Shown one piece after another: positions 32,884-44,140 of a stretch of DNA of 64,000 nucleotides. The notes under the pieces were generated by a model. The model saw only the letters and a program-made list of their open reading frames with translations, had not been told where the DNA came from and searched no databases. Source of the stretch: Edaphobacter lichenicola (GTDB taxonomy: Bacteria; Acidobacteriota; Terriglobia; Terriglobales; Acidobacteriaceae); NCBI RefSeq assembly GCF_014201315.1, contig NZ_JACHDY010000001.1:434001-498000 (forward strand). The letters are read 5' to 3'. A program made the position numbers and the translations under genes. Numbering within the stretch: position 1 is the stretch's first letter; each line of letters starts with the position of its first letter.

Positions 32884-34580
32884 TACTGTGGCGTGGGTAG
32901 GGAGAGAGCTGCGGTCGCGCTGATCAGAGGGATGGAGAGGCCGGGGAGGGTGACGGCTGAGTTTCGCATGGCGGTGACTACAGTTGCGGCGCTCCAGCCT
33001 GGGTGGGCGGCGCGTAAGAGTGCTGCGACTCCGGCGGCGAGTGGGGCTGAGGCACTGGTGCCCATGGCCTGAACGTACGGGGTGTGGCCGAGGTTGAAGC
33101 AGCCGTAACTGTGGGCGGAGTTGGCGGGGAGGCCGTCGAGGGTGTTGGGGAGGCCGGAGCTGCAGGCGCCTTGAATCCAGCCGCTGACGCCGCTGTCAGG
33201 GCCGTCCGGGTAGCTGCCGCCGGGTGCGGCGAGGGCGTTAAGGGGAGCTCCATAGTTGGTGTAGTAGGCGAGCGAGACGGGGCCGGGGGTGCAGGTGGCG
33301 CCGGGGGTGGTGTTCTGCGCACAGGCGGGGTTGGTGGAGGCGGCGATGGCGAGGACGCCGCGAGACTGTGCGGGGAGCTCGACGTATCGGGGGTTGGAGA
33401 GGTCGAGGCCGTCGTTGCCGGCGGAGGCGACGAGGACGATGTTGGCCTGGGCGGCGGCGTAGGTGATCTGGTTGAAGGCGGCGAGGAGGCCGGCTCCGTC
33501 TCCGGTGGTGAGGTCGGCGGTGGCGCCGACGGAGAGGGAGATGACGTCTGCGCGGTTGGTGACGGCGTCTTCGATACCCTTCATGACCCAGCTGAGGAGG
33601 CCGCTGGCTTCGCCGGCTTCGCACAGGTCGGCGGGGTTGGTGTCGCCGGTGATGGAGACGGGCATACGCTGGAGGACTTTGATGTTGAGGATGGTGGCGG
33701 CGGGGGCAACGCCGATGATCTTTCCGGTTCCGGGACCGATGGCTCCGGCTGCGAGCGAGGAGGTCCAGGTGCCGTGACCTTGCTGATCCTGCGGACTGCC
33801 GTCGTCGCAGGCGCTGGGGTAGGCAGTCTGGTCGACCTCGGTGAGGTTGAGGGCGAGGTTGGGGGCGATGTCGGGGTGGGTTCGGTCGACGCCGCTGTCG
33901 AGGACGGCGATCCGAATGCCTTTGCCCATGGTGGTGTCCCAGGGGCCGTGCGCGGGTGCGCCGGGGGTGTTGTTTCCGTAGCCGCCGACCTGCTGGACGG
34001 CCCATCCCTGGGGGGTGGAGGTGTAGTAGGTGTCGTAGGTTGGCGGCGGTGGCGGCGGAGTGGCCGGGGGTGGAGTTGGGATGTTGGGGGGAGCTGAGGT
34101 GATGGGGCCGTGGGTGGGGAGTCGGCCTATGGTTGTGGTTGGCGTGAGAGATTGTGCTCCGTTGTTGTCGTGCGAGGTGGGCGCGATGGGCTTGAGGCGG
34201 AGGCGCAGTGCGGAGACGATTCGGTCGTGGAGAACGTAGCTGACGTTGGGTTGGGCGGCGAGGAGGCGGAGGGTGGTGGCGTCGTCCTGTGAGACGGGAG
34301 ACTGGACGGCTGCGATGCCGAGGTGCTCGTTGCGTTGGGTGAGGCGGGTATTGGCGGAGAGGAGATGGGCCTCGGCGTCGCCGGGGATGGTTGCGTTGCG
34401 ATAGAGGACGAGGTAGCGATGGGGCGCGATGCTGGTGGTGTCGATCTGGGCCACGGCGGCGGCGGGGGGAAGAAGAGGGAGAAAGAGAGCGGCGACGCGC
34501 GAGATGCTTCGGCGGAGCTGACGGGGGCGAGCCGCTGTGGGAGTTAGCTCTGGTGAAGCGATTTTGTTGAAGACGGACAC
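32883..34580 (-). CDS. Secreted subtilisin-like serine protease (S8)
   Basis: A 565-residue S8 protease. The N-terminus is basic with a hydrophobic signal segment (VAALFLPLLPPAAAVAQ), followed by an I9-like propeptide (RYLVLYRNATIPGD, AQPNVSYVLHDRIV) and a Pro/Thr-rich linker. The catalytic domain holds the triad in IRIAVLDSGVDRTHPDIAPN (Asp), DQQGHGTWTSSLAAGAIG (His) and QAMGTSASAPLAAGVAALLR (Ser), with the oxyanion Asn region VLVASAGNDGLDLSNP. The fold ends near the C-terminus without extra domains. All catalytic residues are present. It is likely an exported degradative or maturation protease with a cleaved propeptide. The stop is placed at the first base of repeat copy 3. Confidence 0.92.
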   Translation of the reverse strand: MSVFNKIASPELTPTAARPRQLRRSISRVAALFLPLLPPAAAVAQIDTTSIAPHRYLVLYRNATIPGDAEAHLLSANTRLTQRNEHLGIAAVQSPVSQDDATTLRLLAAQPNVSYVLHDRIVSALRLRLKPIAPTSHDNNGAQSLTPTTTIGRLPTHGPITSAPPNIPTPPPATPPPPPPTYDTYYTSTPQGWAVQQVGGYGNNTPGAPAHGPWDTTMGKGIRIAVLDSGVDRTHPDIAPNLALNLTEVDQTAYPSACDDGSPQDQQGHGTWTSSLAAGAIGPGTGKIIGVAPAATILNIKVLQRMPVSITGDTNPADLCEAGEASGLLSWVMKGIEDAVTNRADVISLSVGATADLTTGDGAGLLAAFNQITYAAAQANIVLVASAGNDGLDLSNPRYVELPAQSRGVLAIAASTNPACAQNTTPGATCTPGPVSLAYYTNYGAPLNALAAPGGSYPDGPDSGVSGWIQGACSSGLPNTLDGLPANSAHSYGCFNLGHTPYVQAMGTSASAPLAAGVAALLRAAHPGWSAATVVTAMRNSAVTLPGLSIPLISATAALSLPTPQ

Positions 34581-34717
34581 GGCGGCACCTCAAGGTTGCA
34601 ACTGAGGTATGAATCGGCTGCGCGCGGATTTGCATTAGTACCAGTCCGGTTGTGTGCTATTCCTTTAGTCTGTCGATTGAGTGAAATCTGACTGATCCTG
34701 CTCGATTAACGGATACG

Positions 34718-34747
34718 TTGACCCTGTTTGATCGCACGTGCTCTAAT
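34718..34747 (+). promoter_or_regulatory. Candidate promoter for the H+-pyrophosphatase gene
   Basis: TTGACC (34718-34723) and TCTAAT (34742-34747) are separated by 18 bases; each matches its consensus at 5 of 6 positions. Transcription would begin near 34754, leaving a leader of about 45 bases that includes the AAGGAG ribosome site before the ATG at 34798. Confidence 0.5.
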
Positions 34748-34797
34748 TGCGCCTTTGTGAAGCAGAGAGAAAGTTTTTGTTCGAAGGAGACCCTTGC

Positions 34798-37107
34798 ATG
34801 GTTGGAGTAAGTATTTTGGCGTTGGCCGTTCAGTCGCAGGTTCCGGTGTCCTCTGCGTCTGTGGACGGCGGCGACGGGCGCGTCTATTTGTGGATTGCAC
34901 TGACGGTTGGGGTGCTGGCGTTGGTTGCTGCGCTGATGCTGGCTCGTGCGGTAATCGCCTCAGATACCGGGACGCCGGAGATGCAGGCGATCTCGAACGC
35001 GATTCGCGAGGGGGCGGAGGCGTTTTTGCGGCGGCAGTACAAGACGATCGGGTCGATTGCTCTGGTGCTGGCGGTGGTGGTGTTTGTGGGGTATAAGATG
35101 TCGCCCCGGACTTCGCCCTATGCGCTGAAGACGGTGGTGAGTTTTCTGGTGGGCGCGGTGTGCTCGGGGCTGGCGGGATTTACGGGGATGTACTGCTCGA
35201 TACGCGCGAACATTCGAACGGCTTCGGCGGCACGCACGAGTTTGAACAAGGCGCTGCAGATGGCGCTGCGTGGCGGGGCAGTGACGGGGCTGGTAGTGGT
35301 TGCGCTCTCACTGCTTGGTGTTGGGGTGCTGTTCCTGTTCTTTGGCGGGTTGGAGCATCCGCAGGCGGTTCCTTATCAGCTGGTGGGGTTTGGGTTCGGG
35401 GCTTCGCTGGTGGCGCTGTTCGCGCAGCTTGGCGGAGGGATCTATACGAAGGCCGCGGATGTGGGTGCGGACCTGGTGGGTAAGGTGGAGGCGGGGATTC
35501 CTGAGGATGATCCGCGGAATCCTGCGGTGATTGCGGACCTGGTAGGCGATAACGTGGGTGACTGCGCGGGTCGTGGTGCGGACTTGTTCGAGTCGACGGC
35601 GGCGGAGAATGTGGGCGCGATGATTCTTGGCGCTGCGCTTTATCCGGTGTTCGGAGTGAAGGGGATTCTGTTTCCGCTGATTGTGCATGCGATTAATTTG
35701 ATTGCGAGCATCGTCGGCGTGTTTGTGGTGAAGACGCGTGAGGATGAGGATCCGATGCACGCGTTGAACAAGGGATTTTATGTGACCTCGGCGCTGGCGC
35801 TGGCCGGGTTTGCAGTTGCGGTTTATACGATGTTGAACGGGCCGCAGGTGCAGCCGATCTGGCTGCTTGGGTGCGGCGTGATTGGGCTGGTGACAGCGTT
35901 TCTGTTTGTGTGGATTACGGAGTACTACACGGAGGCGATCTATCGTCCGGTGAAGTCGATTGTGGAGGCTTCGGTGACTGGGCCGGCGACGAACATCATC
36001 AGCGGGCTGGCGGTGGGGATGGAGACGCCGGCGATGCCTGTGGTGGTGATCTCGGCGGCGCTGTTGCTGAGCTACTACTTTGGCGTGCAGGGACTGGCGG
36101 GCGTGACGGGGATCAGCGACTACGCCAAGGGAATCTACGGGACGGCGATTGCCACGATGGGGATGCTGAGCTGCGCGGCATACATTCTGGCGATGGATAC
36201 GTTTGGGCCGATTACGGATAATGCGGGCGGGATCATCGAGATGTCGAATCAGCCTCATGAGATTCGCGACCGGACGGATAAGCTGGACTCGGCGGGGAAT
36301 ACGACGAAGGCGCTGACGAAGGGATATGCGATCGGGTCGGCTTCGCTGGCTGCGTTTCTTCTGTTCTCGGCGTATCTGGAGGAGATTAAAACAATTGTAA
36401 CCGATAAGGTTGCACTTGCCGACGGGTATATGCCGGTGGGGTGGAGCTTTACGAATATCAATCTGGCGCAGGTGCCGGTGTTTGTGGGCGCACTGCTGGG
36501 TGCGATGTTGACGTACCTGTTCAGCTCGCTGGCGATCAAGGCGGTGGGGCGAACGGCGCAGATGGTGGTGAAGGATGTGCGCGATCAGTTCAAGGAGAAT
36601 CCCGGGATTATGCTGGGGACCTCGAAGCCGGACTATGCGCGCTGCGTGAACATCGTGACGGGTGCTGCGTTGAAGGAGATGGTGGTGCCTGGGCTGCTGG
36701 CAGTTGGTTTGCCGGTGGCGGTGGGGTTGATCTTCCGCCACTTGAGCTCGAGCTATCAGGCCAGCTCTGCGTTGTATGCGCCGGGAACGATTCTGCCTGT
36801 TCCTGCGATTGGCGGCGTGCCGGTGAATCTGGCTGGAGCTGAGGCTGTGGCTGGGTTGCTGATGGTCGGGACGATCTCGGGCGTGCTGCTGGCGATGTTG
36901 ATGAACAACGGCGGCGGGGCGTGGGATAACGCGAAGAAGTTTATCGAGACGGGACAGTATGGCGGGAAGAAGTCGGAGGCGCATAAGGCGGCGGTGGTGG
37001 GGGATACGGTAGGCGATCCCTTCAAGGACACGGCTGGGCCTAGTTTGCATGTGCTGATCAAGCTGCTGGCTACGATTACGCTGGTGCTTGCGCCGTTGTT
37101 TGTTTAG
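34798..37107 (+). CDS. hppA: Membrane-bound proton-translocating pyrophosphatase, K+-independent type
   Basis: The enzyme hydrolyses pyrophosphate and pumps protons across the inner membrane. The ATG at 34798 follows AAGGAG by 8 bases; the protein then has 769 residues and about 16 membrane helices. Conserved motifs include GGIYTKAADVGADLVGKVEA (substrate Lys and Asp), the acidic DDPRNPAVIADLVGDNVGDC and later GDTVGDPFKDTAGPSLHVLI. The determinant region reads GNTTKALTKGYAIGSA: Lys and Thr at these positions characterise the K+-independent class, as in Rhodospirillum rubrum, whereas K+-dependent enzymes carry Ala and Gly. Coupling to Na+ is not indicated. It supports energy saving under low-energy growth. 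Upstream and downstream genes are unrelated. Confidence 0.93.
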   Translation: MVGVSILALAVQSQVPVSSASVDGGDGRVYLWIALTVGVLALVAALMLARAVIASDTGTPEMQAISNAIREGAEAFLRRQYKTIGSIALVLAVVVFVGYKMSPRTSPYALKTVVSFLVGAVCSGLAGFTGMYCSIRANIRTASAARTSLNKALQMALRGGAVTGLVVVALSLLGVGVLFLFFGGLEHPQAVPYQLVGFGFGASLVALFAQLGGGIYTKAADVGADLVGKVEAGIPEDDPRNPAVIADLVGDNVGDCAGRGADLFESTAAENVGAMILGAALYPVFGVKGILFPLIVHAINLIASIVGVFVVKTREDEDPMHALNKGFYVTSALALAGFAVAVYTMLNGPQVQPIWLLGCGVIGLVTAFLFVWITEYYTEAIYRPVKSIVEASVTGPATNIISGLAVGMETPAMPVVVISAALLLSYYFGVQGLAGVTGISDYAKGIYGTAIATMGMLSCAAYILAMDTFGPITDNAGGIIEMSNQPHEIRDRTDKLDSAGNTTKALTKGYAIGSASLAAFLLFSAYLEEIKTIVTDKVALADGYMPVGWSFTNINLAQVPVFVGALLGAMLTYLFSSLAIKAVGRTAQMVVKDVRDQFKENPGIMLGTSKPDYARCVNIVTGAALKEMVVPGLLAVGLPVAVGLIFRHLSSSYQASSALYAPGTILPVPAIGGVPVNLAGAEAVAGLLMVGTISGVLLAMLMNNGGGAWDNAKKFIETGQYGGKKSEAHKAAVVGDTVGDPFKDTAGPSLHVLIKLLATITLVLAPLFV

Positions 37108-37293
37108 TTTGACCACTGCTTGAAAGATGGGTGGCCTTCGGGTTGCCCATTTTTCTCGATTTTTTTTGCAGAGCGTGGAGAAGGAATGCGGGAGACAGGG
37201 GAGTCAAGTGTAGCGGCTTCCCGGTACAATCTGTGTCGGTAGTGTTAATGAGCTGCGGCTTTTCGATGGCTCTTCGATGTAAAGGATGGGTGT

Positions 37294-39480
<2,187 letters not shown>

Positions 39481-39493
39481 TTGGCGTATGGGC

Positions 39494-39588
39494 GTCCTGC
39501 CGGACGGGCCTCCTGCGCGGAGGGCGGTCACTTCGTGAGTGTCTACCGGTCGTGGCTGGAGGTGGTGCGTGGGTCTTCCCGTTGGACA
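39494..39588 (+). repeat. Dispersed repeat family R, copy 4
   Basis: Starts GTCCTGCCGGACGGGCCTCC and keeps GCGCGGAGGGCGGTC and CACTTCGTGA, then diverges (GTGTCTACCGGTCG) and ends TCTTCCCGTTGG. The longer spacing between core and right end indicates a small insertion. It begins 13 bases past the stop of the E1 fusion gene. Confidence 0.8.
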
Positions 39589-39697
39589 GACGCAAGGATT
39601 GCGCAACTGATGCGCTGGTTTGGTGTCTCTGATTGCAGGTGTAAATCTGCGGTTGGTTGCGCTGCTTGATTTTTTCGGCGCTTAGTGAGGAGTGGCG

Positions 39698-41926
39698 ATG
39701 CGATCTGGACAGAGAGCCGGAGTCTTTCTCGGTGGAGTGCGGGTTTTGGTCTCGGGTGTTTTGTGCGTGTTCATGGTGGAGCAGCCGATGGTGGCGGCTG
39801 CGGCTACGAAGAGGGCGGTGGTGCCTTCGGTGCAGCAGATTGAGAGTGACCAAAGGGCGCTGCATGCGCTGAACCGGTTTACGTTTGGGCCGCGGCCGGG
39901 GGATGTGGCGGCGGTGCGGGAGATTGGGGTGAAGGCCTGGTTCGAGCGGCAATTGAATCCGCAGAGCATCGACGATTCGGCGCTGGAGGAGCGGCTGGCC
40001 GCGTTTCCTGCGATGCAGATGGAGCAGGCTGAGTTGATGCAGCGGTATCCGAGCCCTGCTGTGTTGCGGCAGATGATTGCGAAAGGTGAGCCGCTGCCGG
40101 GTGATCCTGTGGAGCATGCGATCTATGCGGATCAGATTGCGTTTTACAAGGCGGCGAAGGCGAAGAAAGAGGCGGAGCAGGCGGCTGCGGGGAAGAGCGG
40201 CGAGGATGGGACAGGTGCAGCCGGTGACGGCGCGATGATGAAGAGTGCGGAGGAGATGAAAGGGAGTGCGGCGCTGCCTGGGGATGGGGTGGATCCGGCG
40301 ACGCCGGCGATGGCTACCCATGAGGAGCAGTTTTATTCGGGGCTGGATGCGGTGCGGGTGATCAACCTGCCGCCGGATGAGAGGATGCAGCGAATTCTGG
40401 CGATGCCTCCGGAGGAGCTGGTGAGGTTTCGCAAAAGTTTGAGCAGGAGCGAGCTGCTGGCGGCGGCGGAGGGTCTTTCTCCGATGCAGCGGGAGACGCT
40501 GGCTGTGCTGCAGGGTTCGCCGCGGATGATTGGCGCGGAGCTGTTGCAGTCGCGAATGCTGCGCGATATCTACAGCGAGCGGCAGTTGGAGGCGGTGATG
40601 ACCGACTTCTGGCTGAATCACTTCAACGTGTACATCAAGAAGAATCAGAATGAGCCGTTTTTGCTGCCGGCCTATGAGCGGGATGTGATTCGGCCGCATG
40701 CGCTGGGGAGGTTTGAAGACTTGTTGGTGGCGACGGCGAAGAGTCCGGCGATGCTGATGTATCTGGATAACTGGCAGAGTATTGGGCCGGACTCGATGGC
40801 GGCGAGGAATGGCGGGAGGCTGGCGAAGTTTGCGCAGAATCCGCAGGTGAAGCAGGCGCTGAAAGATCGCGGGTTGAATGAGAACTATGCGCGGGAGTTG
40901 ATGGAACTGCATACGCTGGGCGTGCAGTGCGAGGTGAGCGCGGATCGACCGGTGAGCATGTTGGATAAGGCTTGCGGGCGGGGGTATACCCAGCAGGATG
41001 TGACCGGGGTGGCGGAGGTGCTGACGGGATGGACGATCGATCAGCCAGCACGGAGTGGTACGTATCGGTTTGAGGAGCGGCGGCATGAGCCGGGGACGAA
41101 GACGGTTCTGGGGAAGAAGATTGGGGAGGGTGGTGAGGCGGAGGGGCTGGAGGTGCTGCATATGCTGGCGACGAGTCCGGCGACGGCCAGGTTTATTTCG
41201 ATGAAGCTGGCGGTGCGGTTTGTGAGCGATACGCCTCCGCCTGCGCTGGTGGACAGGATGGCGAAGGCGTTTGTTGCGAGCGGGGGAGACATGAAGACGG
41301 TGCTGCGGACGATGTTCGATTCGCCGGAGTTCTGGTCGCCGGAGGTGCGCCGCGCGAAGGTGAAGACGCCGGAGGAGTTTGTGGTGTCGGCGGTGCGGGC
41401 GAGCGGAGCTGAGGTGACGACGGCGATTCCGCTTTACCAGGCGCTGGAGAAGCTGGGGATGCCGCTGTATGGAATGCAGACGCCGAATGGCTATAGCTGG
41501 ATGGCGGAGCCGTGGGCGAACTCGGGCGATCTGGTGAACCGGCTGAACTTTGCGGTGTCGCTGAGTAACGATCGCATTGGGGGAGTAGAGACGGACTGGG
41601 CGCGGTTGCTGGGGGCGCAGGGTTCGGCGCAGGGTTTGGTTGCGACGGGAGATTCGGCTGCAGCGAAGGAGAAAAAGCTGGAGGTGGCGCTGCTTGGGCA
41701 GGCGGTGAGCGATCGAACGAGGGAGACGGTGCTGGCCCAGTTTCAGGATCAGACGACGCAGCAGCAGGCGGAGAAGAGCTTCGGGATCAGGGCGAATGAA
41801 CAGGAGCCGATGGCGCAGGTGTTGAACATCTCTTCGCCGAAGCAAAAGGTGAGGCCGCCGCTTGATCGTGAGGCAGCGGGGATGGCTGGGTTGCTGCTTG
41901 GTTCGCCGGAGTTTCAGCGGCGGTAA
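39698..41926 (+). CDS. DUF1800 family secreted protein
   Basis: A 742-residue protein of the DUF1800 family. The ATG at 39698 follows GAGGAG by 5 bases and is better placed than the in-frame GTG at 39692. A signal peptide (VFLGGVRVLVSGVLCVFMVE) is followed by the family start (ALHALNRFTFGPRPGDVAAV), later LYGMQTPNGYSWMAEPWANS and NENYARELMELHTLGVQCEV. Residues about 150-195 form a Lys/Glu/Gly-rich insertion. Function is not established; in this phylum DUF1800 and DUF1501 genes are typically paired, as here, and both are exported. The next gene starts 133 bases later on the same strand, and there is no terminator between them. Confidence 0.85.
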   Translation: MRSGQRAGVFLGGVRVLVSGVLCVFMVEQPMVAAAATKRAVVPSVQQIESDQRALHALNRFTFGPRPGDVAAVREIGVKAWFERQLNPQSIDDSALEERLAAFPAMQMEQAELMQRYPSPAVLRQMIAKGEPLPGDPVEHAIYADQIAFYKAAKAKKEAEQAAAGKSGEDGTGAAGDGAMMKSAEEMKGSAALPGDGVDPATPAMATHEEQFYSGLDAVRVINLPPDERMQRILAMPPEELVRFRKSLSRSELLAAAEGLSPMQRETLAVLQGSPRMIGAELLQSRMLRDIYSERQLEAVMTDFWLNHFNVYIKKNQNEPFLLPAYERDVIRPHALGRFEDLLVATAKSPAMLMYLDNWQSIGPDSMAARNGGRLAKFAQNPQVKQALKDRGLNENYARELMELHTLGVQCEVSADRPVSMLDKACGRGYTQQDVTGVAEVLTGWTIDQPARSGTYRFEERRHEPGTKTVLGKKIGEGGEAEGLEVLHMLATSPATARFISMKLAVRFVSDTPPPALVDRMAKAFVASGGDMKTVLRTMFDSPEFWSPEVRRAKVKTPEEFVVSAVRASGAEVTTAIPLYQALEKLGMPLYGMQTPNGYSWMAEPWANSGDLVNRLNFAVSLSNDRIGGVETDWARLLGAQGSAQGLVATGDSAAAKEKKLEVALLGQAVSDRTRETVLAQFQDQTTQQQAEKSFGIRANEQEPMAQVLNISSPKQKVRPPLDREAAGMAGLLLGSPEFQRR

Positions 41927-42059
41927 GGAGTTGTGTGTGCGCAGATGCATTGTGGTGAGTGCACGCGAGTTGGAATTGTTCCGATTTGGCAACTTCTCCT
42001 ACGGAAATGCGTTTGTATAGGCAGAATGGCGTGATGCGATACGCGGACTGGGGTCTAAG

Positions 42060-43382
42060 ATGGCGAGCATGAAGAGTATGGCGGATCAGAGCGACTGGGG
42101 TTGCGATCTTCATGGGCGCGATGCAGCTCGGCGGCAGGTGACGCGGCGTGGGTTTATGAAGGGTGGGGCGCTGGCTCTGATTGGGACTTCGACGATTCCT
42201 GCGTTCCTGTCGCGGAGCGTTCTGGCTGAGGTGACTACGGCCGCGGCGAATAAGAAGAAGCTGGTGGTGCTGTTTCAACGGGGCGCGGTGGATGGGTTGA
42301 ATGTGGTGGTTCCTTACAAGGAGAAGAACTACTACGCGATGCGGCCTTCGATTGCGATTCAGGAGAAGGATGTTCTGGATCTGAATGGATTTTTTGGACT
42401 GCATCCGGCGATGACGGCGTTCAAGCCGCTCTATGACAAGGGGCACCTGGCGATTGTTCAGGCGGCGGGTTCGCCCGATACGACGCGGTCACACTTTGAC
42501 GCGCAGGATTATATGGAGAGCGGGACGCCCGGCGTGAAGGTTACGGCGGATGGGTGGTTGAATCGTGCGTTGCAGGCGGAGATTTTGACGGGAAAGCCTA
42601 CGGCGTTTCGTGCGGTGGCGTTGGGGACGCAGGTGCCGCGGACGTTGCAGGGGAAGATTCCCGCGATTGCGGTGAGTAATCTGGCGGATTTCTCGGTGGC
42701 GGGGAAGGGGCCGCAGGCTTCGCCGATCAGCAATGCGTTTCAGGCGATGTATGACGAGAGCACGGACGCGGTGCTGCATGGGACGGGGCAGGAGACGTTT
42801 GAGGCAGTGAAGATGCTGAAGTCGGCGGACCCGGCGAAGTATCAACCGGCGGCGGGGGTGGTGTATCCGAATACAGCGTTTGGCAACAGCATGAAGCAGG
42901 TGGCGCAGCTGATGAAGGCGAACCTGGGGGTGGAGGCGGCGTTCTCGGATATTGGTGGCTGGGATACGCACCAGAACCAGGGGAATGTGAATGGACAGCT
43001 GGCGAATCGGCTGAAGGAGTTTTCGGAGACGATTGCGGCGTTCTGGAGAGACATGGGAGACGACGCCGAGAATGTGACGCTGGTGACGATGTCGGAGTTT
43101 GGACGGACGGCTCGGCAGAATGGGACAGGCGGGACCGACCATGGCCATGCGAATGTGATGTTTGTGCTGGGTGGCCGGGTGAAGGGCGGCAAGGTTTATG
43201 GCAAGTGGCCTGGGCTTGCGAATGAGCAGCTGAACGAAGGGCGGGACCTGACGGTGACGACAGACTTCCGGCGTGTGCTGGGCGAGGCGACTTATAAGAC
43301 TCTGGGGGCGAGGAATCTTGAGATGGTGTTTCCGGGAGCGCGGGTGAGTCCGAGTGAGTTTTTGAATCTTTCTCAGGTGTGA
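42060..43382 (+). CDS. DUF1501 family Tat-exported protein
   Basis: A 440-residue protein with a twin-arginine signal (TRRGFMKGGALALIGTSTIP) and the DUF1501 (sulfatase-like fold) pattern: KKKLVVLFQRGAVDGLNVVV, FGLHPAMTAFKPLYDKGHLA, AAGSPDTTRSHFDAQDYMES, FSDIGGWDTHQNQGNVNGQL and LVTMSEFGRTARQNGTGGTD with HGHANVMFVLGGRVKGG. The Asp/His-containing motifs resemble alkaline phosphatase/sulfatase active sites, so a metal-dependent hydrolase is possible but unproven. The start may be 42060 or the ATG codons 9 or 18 bases downstream. It follows the DUF1800 gene as the usual partner. A hairpin terminator candidate lies 220 bases downstream. Confidence 0.87.
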   Translation: MASMKSMADQSDWGCDLHGRDAARRQVTRRGFMKGGALALIGTSTIPAFLSRSVLAEVTTAAANKKKLVVLFQRGAVDGLNVVVPYKEKNYYAMRPSIAIQEKDVLDLNGFFGLHPAMTAFKPLYDKGHLAIVQAAGSPDTTRSHFDAQDYMESGTPGVKVTADGWLNRALQAEILTGKPTAFRAVALGTQVPRTLQGKIPAIAVSNLADFSVAGKGPQASPISNAFQAMYDESTDAVLHGTGQETFEAVKMLKSADPAKYQPAAGVVYPNTAFGNSMKQVAQLMKANLGVEAAFSDIGGWDTHQNQGNVNGQLANRLKEFSETIAAFWRDMGDDAENVTLVTMSEFGRTARQNGTGGTDHGHANVMFVLGGRVKGGKVYGKWPGLANEQLNEGRDLTVTTDFRRVLGEATYKTLGARNLEMVFPGARVSPSEFLNLSQV

Positions 43383-43604
43383 CGGGCTCAGGCGTGACGG
43401 GGTTCAGGGGCGCGAATGTCTTTACAGTGTCACTATTCTGTTTATGGAATGTAAAAATCAACAAGATACAAAATAGTGGAAAAAGCACGGCAACTTTTCT
43501 TTGTATTCTGCGTCTTATTGGATGTAACACACGACAGTCGGGCTTGCAGTTCCCACAGTTCCGGCTTCCAATATCCGCAACAAAAGAACTCCCCACCACA
43601 ATGT

Positions 43605-43630
43605 AAGGCTCCCAGAGTATCGGGAGCCTT
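43605..43630. terminator. Bidirectional terminator-like hairpin between DUF1501 and DoxX genes
   Basis: AAGGCTCCC (43605-43613) pairs perfectly with GGGAGCCTT (43622-43630) around an 8-base loop. It lies between convergent genes, in a gene-free stretch of about 305 bases (43383-43687) that otherwise is AT-rich and unremarkable. A TTTT run follows a few bases later on the + strand. Confidence 0.6.
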
Positions 43631-43687
43631 CACTCCTTTTGGTCGGGATTTTTCGGTTTTAGTCGGTCTGCGTTCGCAGGCTTCAGG

Positions 43688-44086
43688 TCAGGCGAAGCCT
43701 ATCTTGCGGTCGAGGGCCATGGCTCCAGCGCCGTAGAAGATCAGCATGATGGCCAGGGCGGCCAGGGCGAGGATGTAGTTGTAGATGCCGAAGCCCTGAT
43801 GGATGCCGACGGTGACGAAGGCTACCAGCATGTTGGTTGCGACCAGAAACGCGGCGAGACGGGTGAGAAGACCCAGGATGAGGAGGATGCCGCCGACGAA
43901 CTCGGTGTAGGCCGAGACGTATCCGAGCCAGTAGGGCAGGCCGAGGGTGGTGACGTAGTGGGCGTAGTGGTGCAGGGCGCTGAGCGGCAGGACCTTGTGG
44001 TAGCCGTGGATCGCCATGGAGATGCCGAGGATGAGGCGCATGAGAAGCGCGCCGGTGGGTTGGAGGCTATTGAGCCATTTCGTCAT
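43688..44086 (-). CDS. DoxX family membrane protein
   Basis: A 132-residue protein with four membrane helices (ALLMRLILGISMAIHGYHKV, YVSAYTEFVGGILLILGLLT, FLVATNMLVAFVTVGIHQGF, YILALAALAIMLIFYGAGAM) and the DoxX signature G-H-x-K-V near residue 30. DoxX proteins are implicated in oxidative stress responses and terminal oxidase or quinone interactions, but individual roles are mostly unknown. An AAGGG ribosome site 9 bases upstream of the ATG is embedded in an interrupted palindrome that could act as operator. It converges with the DUF1501 gene. Confidence 0.88.
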   Translation of the reverse strand: MTKWLNSLQPTGALLMRLILGISMAIHGYHKVLPLSALHHYAHYVTTLGLPYWLGYVSAYTEFVGGILLILGLLTRLAAFLVATNMLVAFVTVGIHQGFGIYNYILALAALAIMLIFYGAGAMALDRKIGFA

Positions 44087-44092
44087 AGAGAT

Positions 44093-44108
44093 CCCTTTTG
44101 GAAAAGGG
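44093..44108 (-). promoter_or_regulatory. Interrupted palindrome overlapping the DoxX ribosome site
   Basis: CCCTTTT and AAAAGGG are mirror halves around GG, spanning 16 bases just upstream of the DoxX start. The right half on the - strand contains the likely ribosome site. It could be a protein-binding operator or an RNA hairpin that hides the site. A chance palindrome is possible. Confidence 0.35.
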
Positions 44109-44140
44109 TACCTCGGGGAGTTGTGAAGATGAGTCGGATC

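Noticed and set aside
43442..43633. Possible 63-residue Cys-containing - strand gene between DUF1501 and DoxX
   Set aside because: It starts within a terminator-like hairpin and has no ribosome site or family resemblance.
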